Origin: SAR86 cluster bacterium AG-422-P06
Lineage (GTDB): Bacteria; Pseudomonadota; Gammaproteobacteria; Magnimaribacterales; TMED112
Reading direction: 5' to 3'
Assembly: GCA_003213455.1 (NCBI GenBank)
Contig: QCMX01000003.1
Coordinates: 1 to 53,523, forward strand
Length of the DNA: 53,523 bases
This document shows positions 1 to 8,745 of this stretch, piece after piece (the stretch's first letter is position 1; every line of letters begins with the position of its first letter). The position numbers were made by a program, and so were the translations under genes. The notes beneath the pieces are model-generated. The model saw only the letters and a program-made list of their open reading frames with translations. It was not told the DNA's origin and did not search any database.

Positions 1-1
1 T

Positions 2-547
2 AATACAGGCTTAAATATCTTTGGTCCTACAGAGGGAGGGCAGCCTGCAAACCAAGCTTACGGTGATCCTGTATATAACAATATTTTAGATGATTGCGGT
101 GGGCATACTGCCTTTGCCTATCATAACCATGCACTAAATTTTAGATGTTTTAATCCCAATGGTTTAACTGCTAATCCTGCAACAGATCCGCAACCAGAGA
201 TTTTATATACCTCATTAATTTTAGGTTTTGGACCTGATGGCTTCCCAATTTTCAATGGATATGAGTATGCCAATAATGATGGTGTTAATCTTGTATCACC
301 ACAAAGCAGCTATGAATTAATTGATGGTCAGAATCCACAAAGATATGTTTTTGATGCCTATGAGTATGTTGAAAAAGATAATCTAGAAATTTACTTGGAT
401 GAGTGTAATGGCCATAGTCATGATAACCCTCATGGTTATGAATACCACTACCATGCCACTGAAGATTTTCCTTATATTTATGGTTGTATTAGAGGAGAGC
501 CATTTGGTATAGGTGGCGGCGGTCAAGGGGGCAATAATAATGATTAG
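2..547 (+). CDS. YHYH-domain protein, 3' part (5' end outside window)
   Basis: An open frame runs from the first bases of the window to a TAG at 545-547, giving 181 residues. It is not in the ORF track because its start lies outside. The translation contains GGHTAFAYHNHALNF, a central ILGFGPDGFPIFNGYEY and a late HGYEYHYHATEDFPYIYGC segment. The YHYH motif and surrounding His/Tyr-rich pattern match the YHYH domain family, which is usually secreted and of uncertain function. The tail is Gly/Asn-rich (GIGGGGQGGNNND). Its stop overlaps the start of the next gene by 8 bp, so the two are probably co-transcribed. The histidine cluster suggests metal binding, but that is inference. Family assignment is fairly sure; the activity is unknown. 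Confidence 0.8.
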   Translation, partial: NTGLNIFGPTEGGQPANQAYGDPVYNNILDDCGGHTAFAYHNHALNFRCFNPNGLTANPATDPQPEILYTSLILGFGPDGFPIFNGYEYANNDGVNLVSPQSSYELIDGQNPQRYVFDAYEYVEKDNLEIYLDECNGHSHDNPHGYEYHYHATEDFPYIYGCIRGEPFGIGGGGQGGNNND

Positions 548-914
548 AATCATTCTATTATTATTTTTAGCAAATTTTATGCAATCAGAGACTGTGGAAA
601 CTTATTACAAAACAGGTGAGCTGAAAGAAAGATTTGAGCTTCAGGGTGATATTAGAGAGGGCCTATATCAGAAATGGTATCTGAATGGTCAAATAGGAAA
701 GCAATCATTCTATAAAAACGGAGTTCTGAATGGCGAGTTAACTACTTGGTATCCAAATGGAGTGGTGAAGGGAACGTATCCAATATCTAACGGCAAAATA
801 GAAGGTACGGCAAAGTATTATGATAATAAAGGGAATTTAAGTTGGCAGGTATATGAAAGCAACATACCTAATCAGAATAACAATATAGATCTTTCAGGTT
901 GGTGTTTAGATTAA
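540..914 (+). CDS. Secreted MORN-repeat (YwqK-like) protein
   Basis: The ORF track begins at a GTG at 513, but the better start is ATG 540. It gives the signal-peptide-like N terminus MIRIILLLFLANFMQS and has an AGGGGG ribosome site about 8 bp upstream. The mature part (about residues 17-110 of 124) holds four tandem units of the type YYxxGxLKxx / KWYLNGQI / FYKNGVLNGE / WYPNGVVKG, typical of MORN_2 repeats found in YwqK-like proteins. Such repeats fold as short beta hairpins and often mediate binding. There is no catalytic motif. It overlaps the YHYH gene upstream and ends tail-to-tail with mdh, with a 9 bp overlap. Export and repeat type are visible; the role is unknown. Confidence 0.72.
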   Translation: MIRIILLLFLANFMQSETVETYYKTGELKERFELQGDIREGLYQKWYLNGQIGKQSFYKNGVLNGELTTWYPNGVVKGTYPISNGKIEGTAKYYDNKGNLSWQVYESNIPNQNNNIDLSGWCLD

Positions 915-1892
915 ATCTTTGACTAAATCTCTTTCTTCAACCAATTCATTTGCAGTTTTTTCTAATCCTTTTTTTGCAAAATCACTAAGACTATAATCTC
1001 GAACAATCTCAACAGAGCCTTTACCATCTGAGATTAGAGGAAAACCAGAAAATATACCCTTAGGCATACCATAAGCACCATCGCTCATTACCGCAGCGTT
1101 AAACACATCACCTGATCTAGTAGGATGTTCAACAGCTTTTACTGTATCGCAAGCTGCTCTTGCAGCTGATGATGCTGAAGAAGCACCTCTAGCTTTGATT
1201 ATTTCTGCACCTCTTTGTTGAATTTTGGGAAGAAAATCATTCTCAACCCAGTCATGATCATCTATTTCTTGGTATGCCTTTTTACCCGCTACTATTGTAT
1301 TTTCTAAATCAGGAAACATTGTTGGGCTGTGGTTACCAAATATTGCCAAACGGTATATATCATCAACATGGCAACCCAGTTTTTGGGACAGTTGTGCTTT
1401 TGCTCTAAGCGCATCAAGCATAGTCATTGCCATCCATAACTGAGTAGCTTTCCCTGCACTTTTGTATCCAATCAATGCATTAGTATTTGCTGGATTTCCA
1501 ACAACAAGAATTTTGCAATGTTCTTTTGCATGAGCACCAATTGCTTTTCCTTGTTCTGTAAAGATTCCACCATTTATTTGTAGTAGATCTGATCTTTCTT
1601 TGATTTCTTTACCATTTAGAACTATTCCTCTGGGTATAGAGCCCACCAAAAGACACCAATCAGCATCAACAACTGCATTTTCTATGTTGTCAAAAGTACT
1701 TATTGAACTAACAGTTGAATAAGCTGAATCCTCAAGTTCTTTTACAAAACCATCAAGTCTGCCCATGGCTTGTGGTATTTCAACTAAATTTAAATCTAAC
1801 TTTTCATTGGAATTAAAAATACCCTTTTCACAAAGGAAAGGTATCAAAGAATATGCTATTTGACCTGCTGCACCTGTTATTACTACTTTCAT
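906..1892 (-). CDS. mdh: Malate dehydrogenase (NAD-dependent)
   Basis: Oxidises malate to oxaloacetate in the TCA and glyoxylate cycles. The 328-residue protein has the Rossmann start TGAAGQIAYSL (residues 6-16), VVGNPANTNAL, the catalytic Asp and Arg in MLDALRAKAQL and the catalytic His in FGNHSPTMFPD. It belongs to the roughly 325-330 aa LDH-like MDH group rather than the 312-aa enteric form. The mobile substrate loop is unusual: between the two arginines (PR...ERSDLL) there are about 11 residues, where the family normally has about five (PRxxGMxRxDL). The gene is convergent with the MORN gene and divergent from the SDR gene. Aldehyde or lactate specificity is unlikely given the retained Arg/Asp/His set, but the long loop could alter substrate handling. 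Confidence 0.93.
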   Translation of the reverse strand: MKVVITGAAGQIAYSLIPFLCEKGIFNSNEKLDLNLVEIPQAMGRLDGFVKELEDSAYSTVSSISTFDNIENAVVDADWCLLVGSIPRGIVLNGKEIKERSDLLQINGGIFTEQGKAIGAHAKEHCKILVVGNPANTNALIGYKSAGKATQLWMAMTMLDALRAKAQLSQKLGCHVDDIYRLAIFGNHSPTMFPDLENTIVAGKKAYQEIDDHDWVENDFLPKIQQRGAEIIKARGASSASSAARAACDTVKAVEHPTRSGDVFNAAVMSDGAYGMPKGIFSGFPLISDGKGSVEIVRDYSLSDFAKKGLEKTANELVEERDLVKDLI

Positions 1893-1985
1893 TTCTTGTA
1901 AAAAATAATCTTTATTCTATGTTTACTTGTGATCGATTTCCATTAGAATTTACACTCTAACAGTTTATTTTAAAGGAGTCAGAGA

Positions 1986-2897
1986 ATGTCACTAGATTTT
2001 GAAGGAAAAGTTGCCATTGTTACCGGATCAGGCGGTGGAATTGGTAAAGGGTACGCATTGGAATTAGCACAAAGAGGTGCAAAAGTTGTTGTTAATGATT
2101 TGGGAGGAGCAGTAGATGGTTCTGGCGGCTCTGTATCTGCAGCTGAAGCAGTTGTTCAAGAAATAGAAGCTGCTGGCGGTGAAGCTATTGCAAATGGTGC
2201 AAATGTTTGTTCAGAAGAAGATGTGAAAGCCATGGTTGATAATGTCATGACTAAATGGGGCAGGGTAGATATTCTTGTCAATAACGCAGGAATTCTTAGA
2301 GATAAATCTTTTGCAAAAATGGATTGGTCAGATTTTGTAACAGTCGTGAATGTTCATCTAATGGGTTCTGCATTATGTGCACATACAGTATTTCCAATCA
2401 TGAAAGAACAAGAATATGGAAGAATAATAATGACAAGCTCTTCTTCAGGTTTGTTTGGTAACTTTGGTCAAACCAATTATGGAGCAGCAAAAATGGGTGT
2501 TGTTGGTCTAATGAATACTTTGAAGCTTGAGGGAGCGAAATATAATATTCACACTAACTCTGTTGCTCCAACTGCAACAACACGTATGACAGAGCACTTG
2601 TTTCCTGCTGAGTTTGCAGAAAAGCTTGACCCCCGTTTAATTATTCCTGCAGTTGTCTTTTTAGCTAGTGAAAAAGCTCCGAACGGAGAAATCTTAGAAG
2701 TTGGCGGAGGCGTTGTTGCTAATACATACATCATGGAAACTATGGGTAAATATTTTGGCACTGATGAAGGCTTTAATGCAGAGGCTGTTGCTGATCATTG
2801 GTCTGAAGTGATAGATACCACGGATGCAAAAAGACCATTTCAAGGTGGAGATGTTGCAATTAAGCATTTAGAAACTATTGGGAAATCAGAAAGTTAA
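1986..2897 (+). CDS. Short-chain dehydrogenase, (3R)-hydroxyacyl-CoA dehydrogenase type
   Basis: A 303-residue SDR with a strong ribosome site (AAAGGAGT, 8 bp before ATG). It shows the cofactor motif TGSGGGIGKG (residues 13-22), the structural NNAG (about 98-101), a catalytic Ser in the TSSSSG stretch and YGAAK. The insertion VVNDLGGAVDGSGGS after beta-2 and the long C-terminal tail are characteristic of the SDR domain of peroxisomal multifunctional enzyme 2 and its bacterial homologues, which oxidise 3-hydroxyacyl-CoA. A role in fatty-acid or sterol side-chain oxidation is therefore likely but inferred. It is monocistronic: promoter region shared with mdh and its own terminator downstream. 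Confidence 0.85.
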   Translation: MSLDFEGKVAIVTGSGGGIGKGYALELAQRGAKVVVNDLGGAVDGSGGSVSAAEAVVQEIEAAGGEAIANGANVCSEEDVKAMVDNVMTKWGRVDILVNNAGILRDKSFAKMDWSDFVTVVNVHLMGSALCAHTVFPIMKEQEYGRIIMTSSSSGLFGNFGQTNYGAAKMGVVGLMNTLKLEGAKYNIHTNSVAPTATTRMTEHLFPAEFAEKLDPRLIIPAVVFLASEKAPNGEILEVGGGVVANTYIMETMGKYFGTDEGFNAEAVADHWSEVIDTTDAKRPFQGGDVAIKHLETIGKSES

Positions 2898-2915
2898 ATT
2901 ATCTCTTTCTCAAAT

Positions 2916-2945
2916 AAAAAAGGCTCATAAAGAGCCTTTTTTTTT
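2916..2945 (+). terminator. Rho-independent terminator (possibly bidirectional)
   Basis: A perfect 6-bp stem AGGCTC / GAGCCT with loop ATAAA is followed by a run of nine T. It is also preceded by a run of A, so it can act for the SDR gene on the plus strand and for nrdB on the minus strand. Confidence 0.88.
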
Positions 2946-2988
2946 GAGAGCACCACCAATAGTTGCAGACCTAAGGCAGTGCAAAACT

Positions 2989-4287
2989 CTAGTCGTCAAA
3001 TTTTAGAGAACCACCTACTTGATACTCAATCACTCTTGTTTCAAAGAAGTTTTTCTCTTTTCTTAAATCCATGATTTCTGACATCCATGGGAATGGATTT
3101 TCAGCGCCTGGATAAGCTTCAGGAAGATTAATCTGAGTAAGACGTCTATTGCAGACATATTTTAAATACTCTTCCATAGTTTTGGCATTCATGCCTAGAA
3201 CACCTCTTGGCATTGTGTCTCTGGCATAGTTAATTTCAAGCTCTGTTCCCTCTACAATCATATCGGAAGCTCTCTTCTTCATTTCTTCGTCCCATAGACC
3301 AGGATTCTCATTAATAATTGAATTGATAACGTCTATTCCAAAATTAACATGCATTGATTCATCTCTCATGATGTATTGGAATTGTTCTGAAACTCCTGTC
3401 ATTTTATTTCTTCGTCCCATAGAAAGAATTTGAGAGAAACCACAATAAAAGAACATTCCTTCTAGAACACAATAGAAAGCAATTAAGTTTGATAAGAAGA
3501 GCTTATCCTTCTCTGGAGTCCCTGTTTCAAAGTTTGGGTCTTCAAGCGCTTGAGTATACTTTAATCCCCAAGCTGCTTTTGCTTCAACGCATGGCACTTC
3601 TCTATACATATTGAAGATTTCACCTTCATCCATACCAAGAGATTCAACGCAGTATTGGTATGCATGAGTATGTATTGCTTCCTCAAAAGCTTGTCTAAGT
3701 AAATATTGTCTACATTCTGGGTTAGTGATGTGCTTATAGACAGCCAGAACAACATTATTTGCTACCAATGAATCTGCTGTAGAAAAGAAGCCTAAACTTC
3801 TTTTTATAATTGTTCTTTCATCTTCTGTTAGCCCATCTTCTGACTTCCATAAAGCAATGTCAGCCGTCATGTTAATTTCTTGAGGCATCCAATGGTTTGC
3901 TGTTCCATCTAGGTATTTTTCCCATGCCCACTTATATTTAAAAGGGACAAGCTGATTCAGATCTGCCTTTGAATTTATCATAGCTTTTTGACCGACTTGT
4001 ACCCTACCTTCTAATGCGCTTGCCATTCTTTCACGAACTTTCTCAAGCTCTGCTTCAGTTGGCTCCTTCATTGTTGTGTAATTTTCAATATCTTGCATTG
4101 CTTCTGAAGACATATCTTCAGTAACAAGGGTATCTGTATCTGATGACTGAACTTGTTCTTGTTGAACTTGTGATTCTTGTGGAATCGTTTCAGCTTCAGT
4201 TACTTCTGCTACTCTCGGTTCAGGATTTTTTGTTTCTTCCTTTTTAACCGGAGCTTCGTCTTTATAATAGTCTTCCCAACTTAACAT
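2989..4287 (-). CDS. nrdB: Class Ia ribonucleotide reductase, beta (radical) subunit
   Basis: Supplies the tyrosyl radical for reduction of ribonucleotides by NrdA. The track starts at a GTG at 4308; ATG 4287 is preferred because GGAGGA sits just before it, leaving 11 bp after nrdA. With that start (432 aa) the di-iron ligands are Asp172, Glu203/His206 (EEAIHTHAY), Glu276 (LEGMFF) and Glu310/His313 (RDESMH). The radical tyrosine is Tyr210, spaced exactly as Tyr122 is from its ligands in the E. coli protein. The C-terminal tail (GGSLKFDD) is the expected NrdA-docking peptide. Residues about 10-75 form a Glu/Gln/Thr-rich, probably disordered extension not present in short NrdB proteins. Transcribed with nrdA from the NrdR-controlled promoter. 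Confidence 0.95.
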   Translation of the reverse strand: MLSWEDYYKDEAPVKKEETKNPEPRVAEVTEAETIPQESQVQQEQVQSSDTDTLVTEDMSSEAMQDIENYTTMKEPTEAELEKVRERMASALEGRVQVGQKAMINSKADLNQLVPFKYKWAWEKYLDGTANHWMPQEINMTADIALWKSEDGLTEDERTIIKRSLGFFSTADSLVANNVVLAVYKHITNPECRQYLLRQAFEEAIHTHAYQYCVESLGMDEGEIFNMYREVPCVEAKAAWGLKYTQALEDPNFETGTPEKDKLFLSNLIAFYCVLEGMFFYCGFSQILSMGRRNKMTGVSEQFQYIMRDESMHVNFGIDVINSIINENPGLWDEEMKKRASDMIVEGTELEINYARDTMPRGVLGMNAKTMEEYLKYVCNRRLTQINLPEAYPGAENPFPWMSEIMDLRKEKNFFETRVIEYQVGGSLKFDD

Positions 4288-4298
4288 AATTTCCTCCG

Positions 4299-7097
4299 TT
4301 ATTGACACGCCTCACAATCTGGATCAAGTATGCTGCAAGCACTCGGTGCTTGTGACGCTGTTTGCGCTTCTTGACTTGATTGCACAGCATTTAAGCTGCT
4401 CCTCTCCACCGTTGATTTTTCAGTTGCGGTTGCTCCCATTGATCTTAAATAATATGTTGTTTTAAGACCTTTATACCACGCCATTCTGTATGTTATATCT
4501 AATTTCTTTCCATCTACATTTGCTATATAGAGGTTTAGGGATTGTGCTTGGTCAATCCATTTTTGTCTTCTACTGGCTGCTTCAACTATGAATCTAGGTT
4601 CCACTTCAAAAGCAGTCTTAAACTTATTTTTAATGTGTTCAGGAACTCGGTTTATCTGTTTCAGTGAACCTTCAAAGTATTTGAGATCACTTAGCATAAC
4701 TTCATCCCACAAGTTCTCTTTTTTCAACTCTTCAATAAGGTATGGGTTAACAACAGTAAACTCTCCTGAAAGATTAGATTTAACATATAAATTTTGATAG
4801 GTCGGTTCAATCGACTGAGATACACCTGTAATATTAGCGATGGTTGCTGTTGGAGCTATTGCCATTACATTTGAGTTTCTTATTCCATGTGCCGCAACCT
4901 TTTCCTTTAACTTATCCCAATCTAAGGTCTTTTCTGTATTTTGATCAATAAATTCTTTTCCTCTTTGTTCCGTGAGGAGATTAATTGAATCTAGTGGAAA
5001 AATTCCATTATCCCAGAGTGACCCTTTATATGTTTCATATACTCCTTTTTCTTCAGCAAGCTCACAAGAAGCTTCAATAGCAAAGTAACTTATTAACTCC
5101 ATAGATCTGTCCGCAAATTCAACAGCATCTTCTGAGTCATATGAAATCCCGAGCTTATACAAAGCATCCTGGAAGCCCATTAACCCAAGACCAATCGGTC
5201 TATGTTTTTTATTTGAATTCTCTGCCTGAGGAACAGGGTAAAAGTTTATATCGATCACATTGTCCAACATCCTTATGGCTGTTTTCACTGTGCCTTTCAG
5301 TTGTTCTATATTGATTTTTCCTTCACTGATATGTTGAGGTAAATTTACACTACCTAAATTGCATACAGCTATCTCATCCTCGTTTGTATTTAAGGTTATT
5401 TCTGTGCATAGGTTTGAAGAATGGACTGTACCAACATGTCCTTGAGGGGATCTTATATTGCATGGATCCTTAAATGTCACCCATGGGTGGCCTGTTTCAA
5501 AAAGCATTGAAAGAATTTTTCTCCATAAGTCCTTTGCTTCTATGGTCTTATAAAATTTAATCTCGCCTGCTTCAGCCATTTTTTCGTACTCTTCATATCT
5601 TTTTTCAAACTCAGTACCGTAAATATCATGTAAGTCTGGAACATCAGAAGGAGAGAAAAGGGTCCATTTCTCATTTTTTTCTAACCTTTTCATAAAGAGG
5701 TCAGGGATCCAATTAGCAGTGTTCATATCATGTGTTCTTCTTCGATCATCCCCTGTATTTTTTCTCAGGTCTAAAAATTCCTCTACATCCATGTGCCAGC
5801 ATTCAAGATAAGCGCAAAAAGCACCTTTTCTCTTTCCACCTTGATTAACTGCAACTGCTGTATCATTCGATACTTTAAGGAAAGGCACTATCCCTTGGCT
5901 CTTTCCATTTGTTCCCTTAATCCTTGACCCTAAAGCGCGAACAGGGGTCCAATCATTTCCTAATCCACCAGCCCATTTTGAAAGCAAGGCATTGTCTCTT
6001 ATTGCACCGTATATACCAGATAGATCATCAGGCACTGTGGTTAAATAACAAGAAGAAAGTTGTGGACGATTAGTTCCTGAGTTAAATAAAGTAGGAGTCG
6101 AACTCATATAGTCAAAACTTGAAAGTAGCTTATAAAACTCAACTGCTTTTTCATTTTTATTTTCTTCGTTTATTGCAAGACCCATAGCTACCCGCATGAA
6201 AAATACCTGAGGCATCTCATAACGAGTCTCTTCATGTGTAATGAAATATCTATCATATAAAGTTTGTAATCCTAAATATGTAAATTGGAAATCTCTCTTT
6301 TCGAGCAGAGCTGCTCCGAGTTTTTCTAAATCAAATGTTTTTAGTTCTTCGCTTAGAAAATCAAGCTCAATTCCTTTATCAACTGTTTTTGTGAGTGCTT
6401 CCATATACATTTTTGCTCTATCTTTTCTTTCTTTGATATTCAGGAAGCTACACACTTCATTTTCCATATTGTTTAGGAGCAGGCGTGCCGTAACATAGGA
6501 ATAGTTAGGCTCTTTCTCGACCATTGTTCTTGCTGTCATGAGCATGCTTTCTGCGAGATCTTTTTCAGATATACCATCATAGGTGGCATTTTTGATCTCA
6601 GTGGCAAGTAAGGCCTCATCAACGTTATCAAGATCAGTGCAAGCTTTCTTTACAGCAGCGTCTATTATCTCTTGTACACTTTGTTCTATACTTCTGCTGT
6701 CTTCTTTTTCTTCAACTCTCTCATTTTTTCGAGCTTCTCTGTATAAGACATAAGATCTTGCAACCTTATGATGTTCATTTCTCATTAATTGAAGCTCTAC
6801 TTGGTCTTGGATCTCTTCTATATGAATTGTTCCACCAGAAGGCATTCTTCTCTCGAAAACTTTAATTATGTCTTGCGCCATTTGATCAACTTCTTCGTGT
6901 ATTCTTGAAGAACCAGCAGCAGTACCACCTTCTACTGCTAGAAATGCTTTCATTATTGCAACCTTGATCTTTTCTTCTTCGAAGGAAACGACTTTTCCAT
7001 TCCTTTTTATGACTCTAATTTTTCCTGGAGCCATTACTTGGTTAGGAGCTATTTCCTTTTTTTCTTCTGGTGTGTTTTGTGTTACTTGTTGTTCCAT
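4299..7097 (-). CDS. nrdA: Class Ia ribonucleotide reductase, alpha (catalytic) subunit
   Basis: Reduces NDPs to dNDPs. ATG 7097 is preferred to the track's GTG 7148, since the latter would place coding sequence through an NrdR operator. The 932-aa product starts with an ATP-cone activity-control domain ([16 protein letters not shown], about residues 28-45) followed by a linker and the reductase barrel. Catalytic residues are Cys350 (SSCYL), Asn562/Cys564/Glu566 (NLCTE) and Cys579 (AVCNLGS). The radical-transfer tyrosines are in TTYYLRSMG, and a C-terminal cysteine tail (C921, C928, C931) re-reduces the active site. It is longer than the 761-aa E. coli NrdA because of extra N-terminal regulatory sequence, as in pseudomonad NrdA. 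Confidence 0.95.
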   Translation of the reverse strand: MEQQVTQNTPEEKKEIAPNQVMAPGKIRVIKRNGKVVSFEEEKIKVAIMKAFLAVEGGTAAGSSRIHEEVDQMAQDIIKVFERRMPSGGTIHIEEIQDQVELQLMRNEHHKVARSYVLYREARKNERVEEKEDSRSIEQSVQEIIDAAVKKACTDLDNVDEALLATEIKNATYDGISEKDLAESMLMTARTMVEKEPNYSYVTARLLLNNMENEVCSFLNIKERKDRAKMYMEALTKTVDKGIELDFLSEELKTFDLEKLGAALLEKRDFQFTYLGLQTLYDRYFITHEETRYEMPQVFFMRVAMGLAINEENKNEKAVEFYKLLSSFDYMSSTPTLFNSGTNRPQLSSCYLTTVPDDLSGIYGAIRDNALLSKWAGGLGNDWTPVRALGSRIKGTNGKSQGIVPFLKVSNDTAVAVNQGGKRKGAFCAYLECWHMDVEEFLDLRKNTGDDRRRTHDMNTANWIPDLFMKRLEKNEKWTLFSPSDVPDLHDIYGTEFEKRYEEYEKMAEAGEIKFYKTIEAKDLWRKILSMLFETGHPWVTFKDPCNIRSPQGHVGTVHSSNLCTEITLNTNEDEIAVCNLGSVNLPQHISEGKINIEQLKGTVKTAIRMLDNVIDINFYPVPQAENSNKKHRPIGLGLMGFQDALYKLGISYDSEDAVEFADRSMELISYFAIEASCELAEEKGVYETYKGSLWDNGIFPLDSINLLTEQRGKEFIDQNTEKTLDWDKLKEKVAAHGIRNSNVMAIAPTATIANITGVSQSIEPTYQNLYVKSNLSGEFTVVNPYLIEELKKENLWDEVMLSDLKYFEGSLKQINRVPEHIKNKFKTAFEVEPRFIVEAASRRQKWIDQAQSLNLYIANVDGKKLDITYRMAWYKGLKTTYYLRSMGATATEKSTVERSSLNAVQSSQEAQTASQAPSACSILDPDCEACQ

Positions 7098-7144
7098 TAC
7101 TTTAGGTATTTTTCTATAGATGGTGACGACATTCAAGCATTTCA

Positions 7145-7160
7145 ACACAATATGTTGTGT
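7145..7160 (-). promoter_or_regulatory. NrdR box 1 (proximal)
   Basis: ACACAATATGTTGTGT, inside a perfect 7-bp inverted repeat (AACACAA, TATG spacer, TTGTGTT). It matches the NrdR consensus and lies 48 bp upstream of the nrdA ATG. Confidence 0.9.
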
Positions 7161-7175
7161 TATTTTTTTATTTGC

Positions 7176-7191
7176 ACACTATATGCTGTAA
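7176..7191 (-). promoter_or_regulatory. NrdR box 2 (distal), overlapping the -10 element
   Basis: ACACTATATGCTGTAA is a slightly weaker NrdR box. Its start is exactly 31 bp (three helical turns) from box 1, the spacing characteristic of paired NrdR operators. It covers the candidate -10 of the nrdA promoter, which fits repression. Confidence 0.87.
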
Positions 7192-7206
7192 TCTTCTTGT
7201 TGATAA
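7178..7206 (-). promoter_or_regulatory. Candidate nrdAB sigma-70 promoter
   Basis: On the minus strand TTATCA (complement of 7201-7206) and TATAGT (complement of 7178-7183) are separated by exactly 17 bp. The -10 lies in NrdR box 2 and the -35 lies in a DnaA-like 9-mer. Position and overlaps are consistent with a regulated nrd promoter, but it is a motif-only call. Confidence 0.55.
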
Positions 7207-7217
7207 CTTATGGATAA
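7198..7217 (-). promoter_or_regulatory. Two weak DnaA-like 9-mers upstream of nrdA
   Basis: Minus-strand TTATCCATA (7209-7217) and TTATCAACA (7198-7206) each differ by one base from TTATCCACA and are 11 bp apart. DnaA sites upstream of nrdAB are known in E. coli, so linking dNTP synthesis to replication initiation is plausible here. Because the genome is AT-rich, chance cannot be excluded. Confidence 0.4.
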
Positions 7218-7287
7218 ATTGTTGTTTATTTAATAATATCCGTTTAAATAAAGCCTATAAATGTGTATTCTTTAAATCTCTTTCATA

Positions 7288-8472
7288 ATGAAAATAAAGA
7301 TACTAAATAACATAGCAAAAGAAGGTCTAGACATTCTTGGCCAAGGTAATTTTCAGATTGTTGATGAAGATGTTGATCCATCTGGAATTGTTCTAAGAAG
7401 TCATGATCTAACAAGCCTTCAAGTATCAAAAAATCTAATTGGAATAGCACGAGCTGGTGCAGGAACAAATAACATCAATATAAACGAATGCTCAAAACAC
7501 GGGGTTGTTGTTTTTAATACACCAGGCGCAAATGCAAATGCCGTAAAAGAAATGGTCATCTGTTCTCTGATTCTCTCGAAAAGAGATCTTGTATCTGGCA
7601 ATAAGAATCTAGACATGTTGGTGACAGAAAATAAGAGTGACTTGGAAATTAGTGCAGAGATTGAAGGTATGAAAAAAATTTACCAAGGGGAAGAGGTTAA
7701 AGGAAAAACACTGGGTGTGATAGGGCTTGGGGCAATTGGTTCCATGGTTGCTGAACAGTCGATGTCTTTTGGCCTGAAGGTTAATGCTTTTGATCCTGGT
7801 CTAACAGTGGATACAGCTCTACGCCTTCCTAGCAGCTTGAAAAGGTTTGATAGTATGGAAGAAGTATTACAAAACTCCGACTTTGTTTCCCTGCACCTTC
7901 CTTTAACAGAAAAGACCAAAGGGTTAATAAATGAAAGTAAATTAAAGTTAATGAAAAAAAACTCAGTCTTAATTAATTTCTCAAGAGGAGGAATAGTGGA
8001 TGAAAATAGTGTAATTAAATTCTTGGATAATCAGCACCTTTATAAATATGTTACAGATTTTCCAACAAAGGAACTTTTAGAAAGGCTTAATACAAAAAAG
8101 GATGTGATGATATTCCCACACTTAGGTGCTAGCACGAAAGAAAGTGAAGTTAATTGCGCAGTAATGGCTTGTTCTCAATTAAAAGATTTTATTGAGGAAG
8201 GCACAATCACCAATAGTGTAAATTTTCCTAATATAATTTCTGAAAAAATTGGCAAGCATAGAATCTTCATAACAAACAAAAATGAACCGGGCATTATAAG
8301 TAAAATTGCAGAGAGCTTAGCTACCAATAAAATTAATATTTTAGAGTTTGTAAACAAAAGTAGAGGCAATTTAGCCTGCAATATCATAGATACTGACGAT
8401 AAAATTGATGTTTCAATTGTCTCTAAGCTAGAGAAAATCAGCGGTGTTACAAATGCAAGACTTTGCTATTAA
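7288..8472 (+). CDS. serA: D-3-phosphoglycerate dehydrogenase-like protein (short ACT form)
   Basis: A 394-aa NAD-dependent 2-hydroxyacid dehydrogenase, probably catalysing the first step of serine synthesis. It has the Rossmann motif LGVIGLGAIGSMVAE (about residues 144-158), the substrate/catalytic arginine in INFSRGGIVDE, and the catalytic His in FPHLGAST. The C terminus (about 325-394) reads as a single ACT domain beginning HRIFITNKNEPGIISKIAE, which normally binds serine for feedback control. This matches the roughly 390-aa ACT-containing PGDH group rather than a simple lactate or glyoxylate reductase. No serine genes flank it. The promoter must lie in the 190-bp gap shared with nrdA; no strong ribosome site is visible. 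Confidence 0.85.
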   Translation: MKIKILNNIAKEGLDILGQGNFQIVDEDVDPSGIVLRSHDLTSLQVSKNLIGIARAGAGTNNININECSKHGVVVFNTPGANANAVKEMVICSLILSKRDLVSGNKNLDMLVTENKSDLEISAEIEGMKKIYQGEEVKGKTLGVIGLGAIGSMVAEQSMSFGLKVNAFDPGLTVDTALRLPSSLKRFDSMEEVLQNSDFVSLHLPLTEKTKGLINESKLKLMKKNSVLINFSRGGIVDENSVIKFLDNQHLYKYVTDFPTKELLERLNTKKDVMIFPHLGASTKESEVNCAVMACSQLKDFIEEGTITNSVNFPNIISEKIGKHRIFITNKNEPGIISKIAESLATNKINILEFVNKSRGNLACNIIDTDDKIDVSIVSKLEKISGVTNARLCY

Positions 8473-8693
8473 AAAAACGCACTTTTTTTTTCGAAATCTA
8501 TTGCTTTTCTCACAAGAATGAGCATCAACCACTTAAACCCAATAATTCCTTTATGAATTTAATATTTTTTTATATTGTAGGCTGAAAGACTGATTTTAAC
8601 TGGTTAAAAATATATTGTTCATTTTTTGTACAATTTAACGAAAGCATTTTCTCTTGTGGGGTTTATGATATTTTAATGCAGTTTTCCCCAAAG

Positions 8694-8716
8694 TTATCCA
8701 CAGTTTCTGTGGATAA
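8694..8716. promoter_or_regulatory. Perfect inverted pair of DnaA boxes
   Basis: TTATCCACAG, a TTT loop, then CTGTGGATAA: two consensus 9-mers (TTATCCACA) head to head in a 10-bp-arm inverted repeat. It lies in the 273-bp gap between serA and ung; the rest of that gap is AT-rich with no clear ORF. The hairpin is followed by A rather than T on the plus strand, so it is not a terminator. It could control ung or act as a DnaA titration or other replication site. Confidence 0.7.
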
Positions 8717-8745
8717 AAAAAATGTGTTATTTTTACCTTGTGGAC

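Noticed and set aside
2549-2761. Short ORFs antisense to or out of frame with larger genes (e.g. 2549-2761, 6241-6498, 33419-33706)
   Set aside because: They lie wholly inside well-supported genes, lack ribosome sites and show low-complexity Ser/Leu-rich translations typical of shadow frames.
7203-7217. TTATCCATA and TTATCAACA as confident DnaA boxes
   Set aside because: Each has one mismatch to consensus in AT-rich DNA; kept only as a low-confidence regulatory feature.
8473-8495. A-run / CGCAC / T-run after serA as a terminator
   Set aside because: The stem would be only A:T pairs with no GC core; too weak to call.
8473-8745. Origin of replication at the paired DnaA boxes
   Set aside because: No dnaA, dnaN or gidA neighbours, only two perfect boxes, and a dif site 23 kb away makes an origin here very unlikely.
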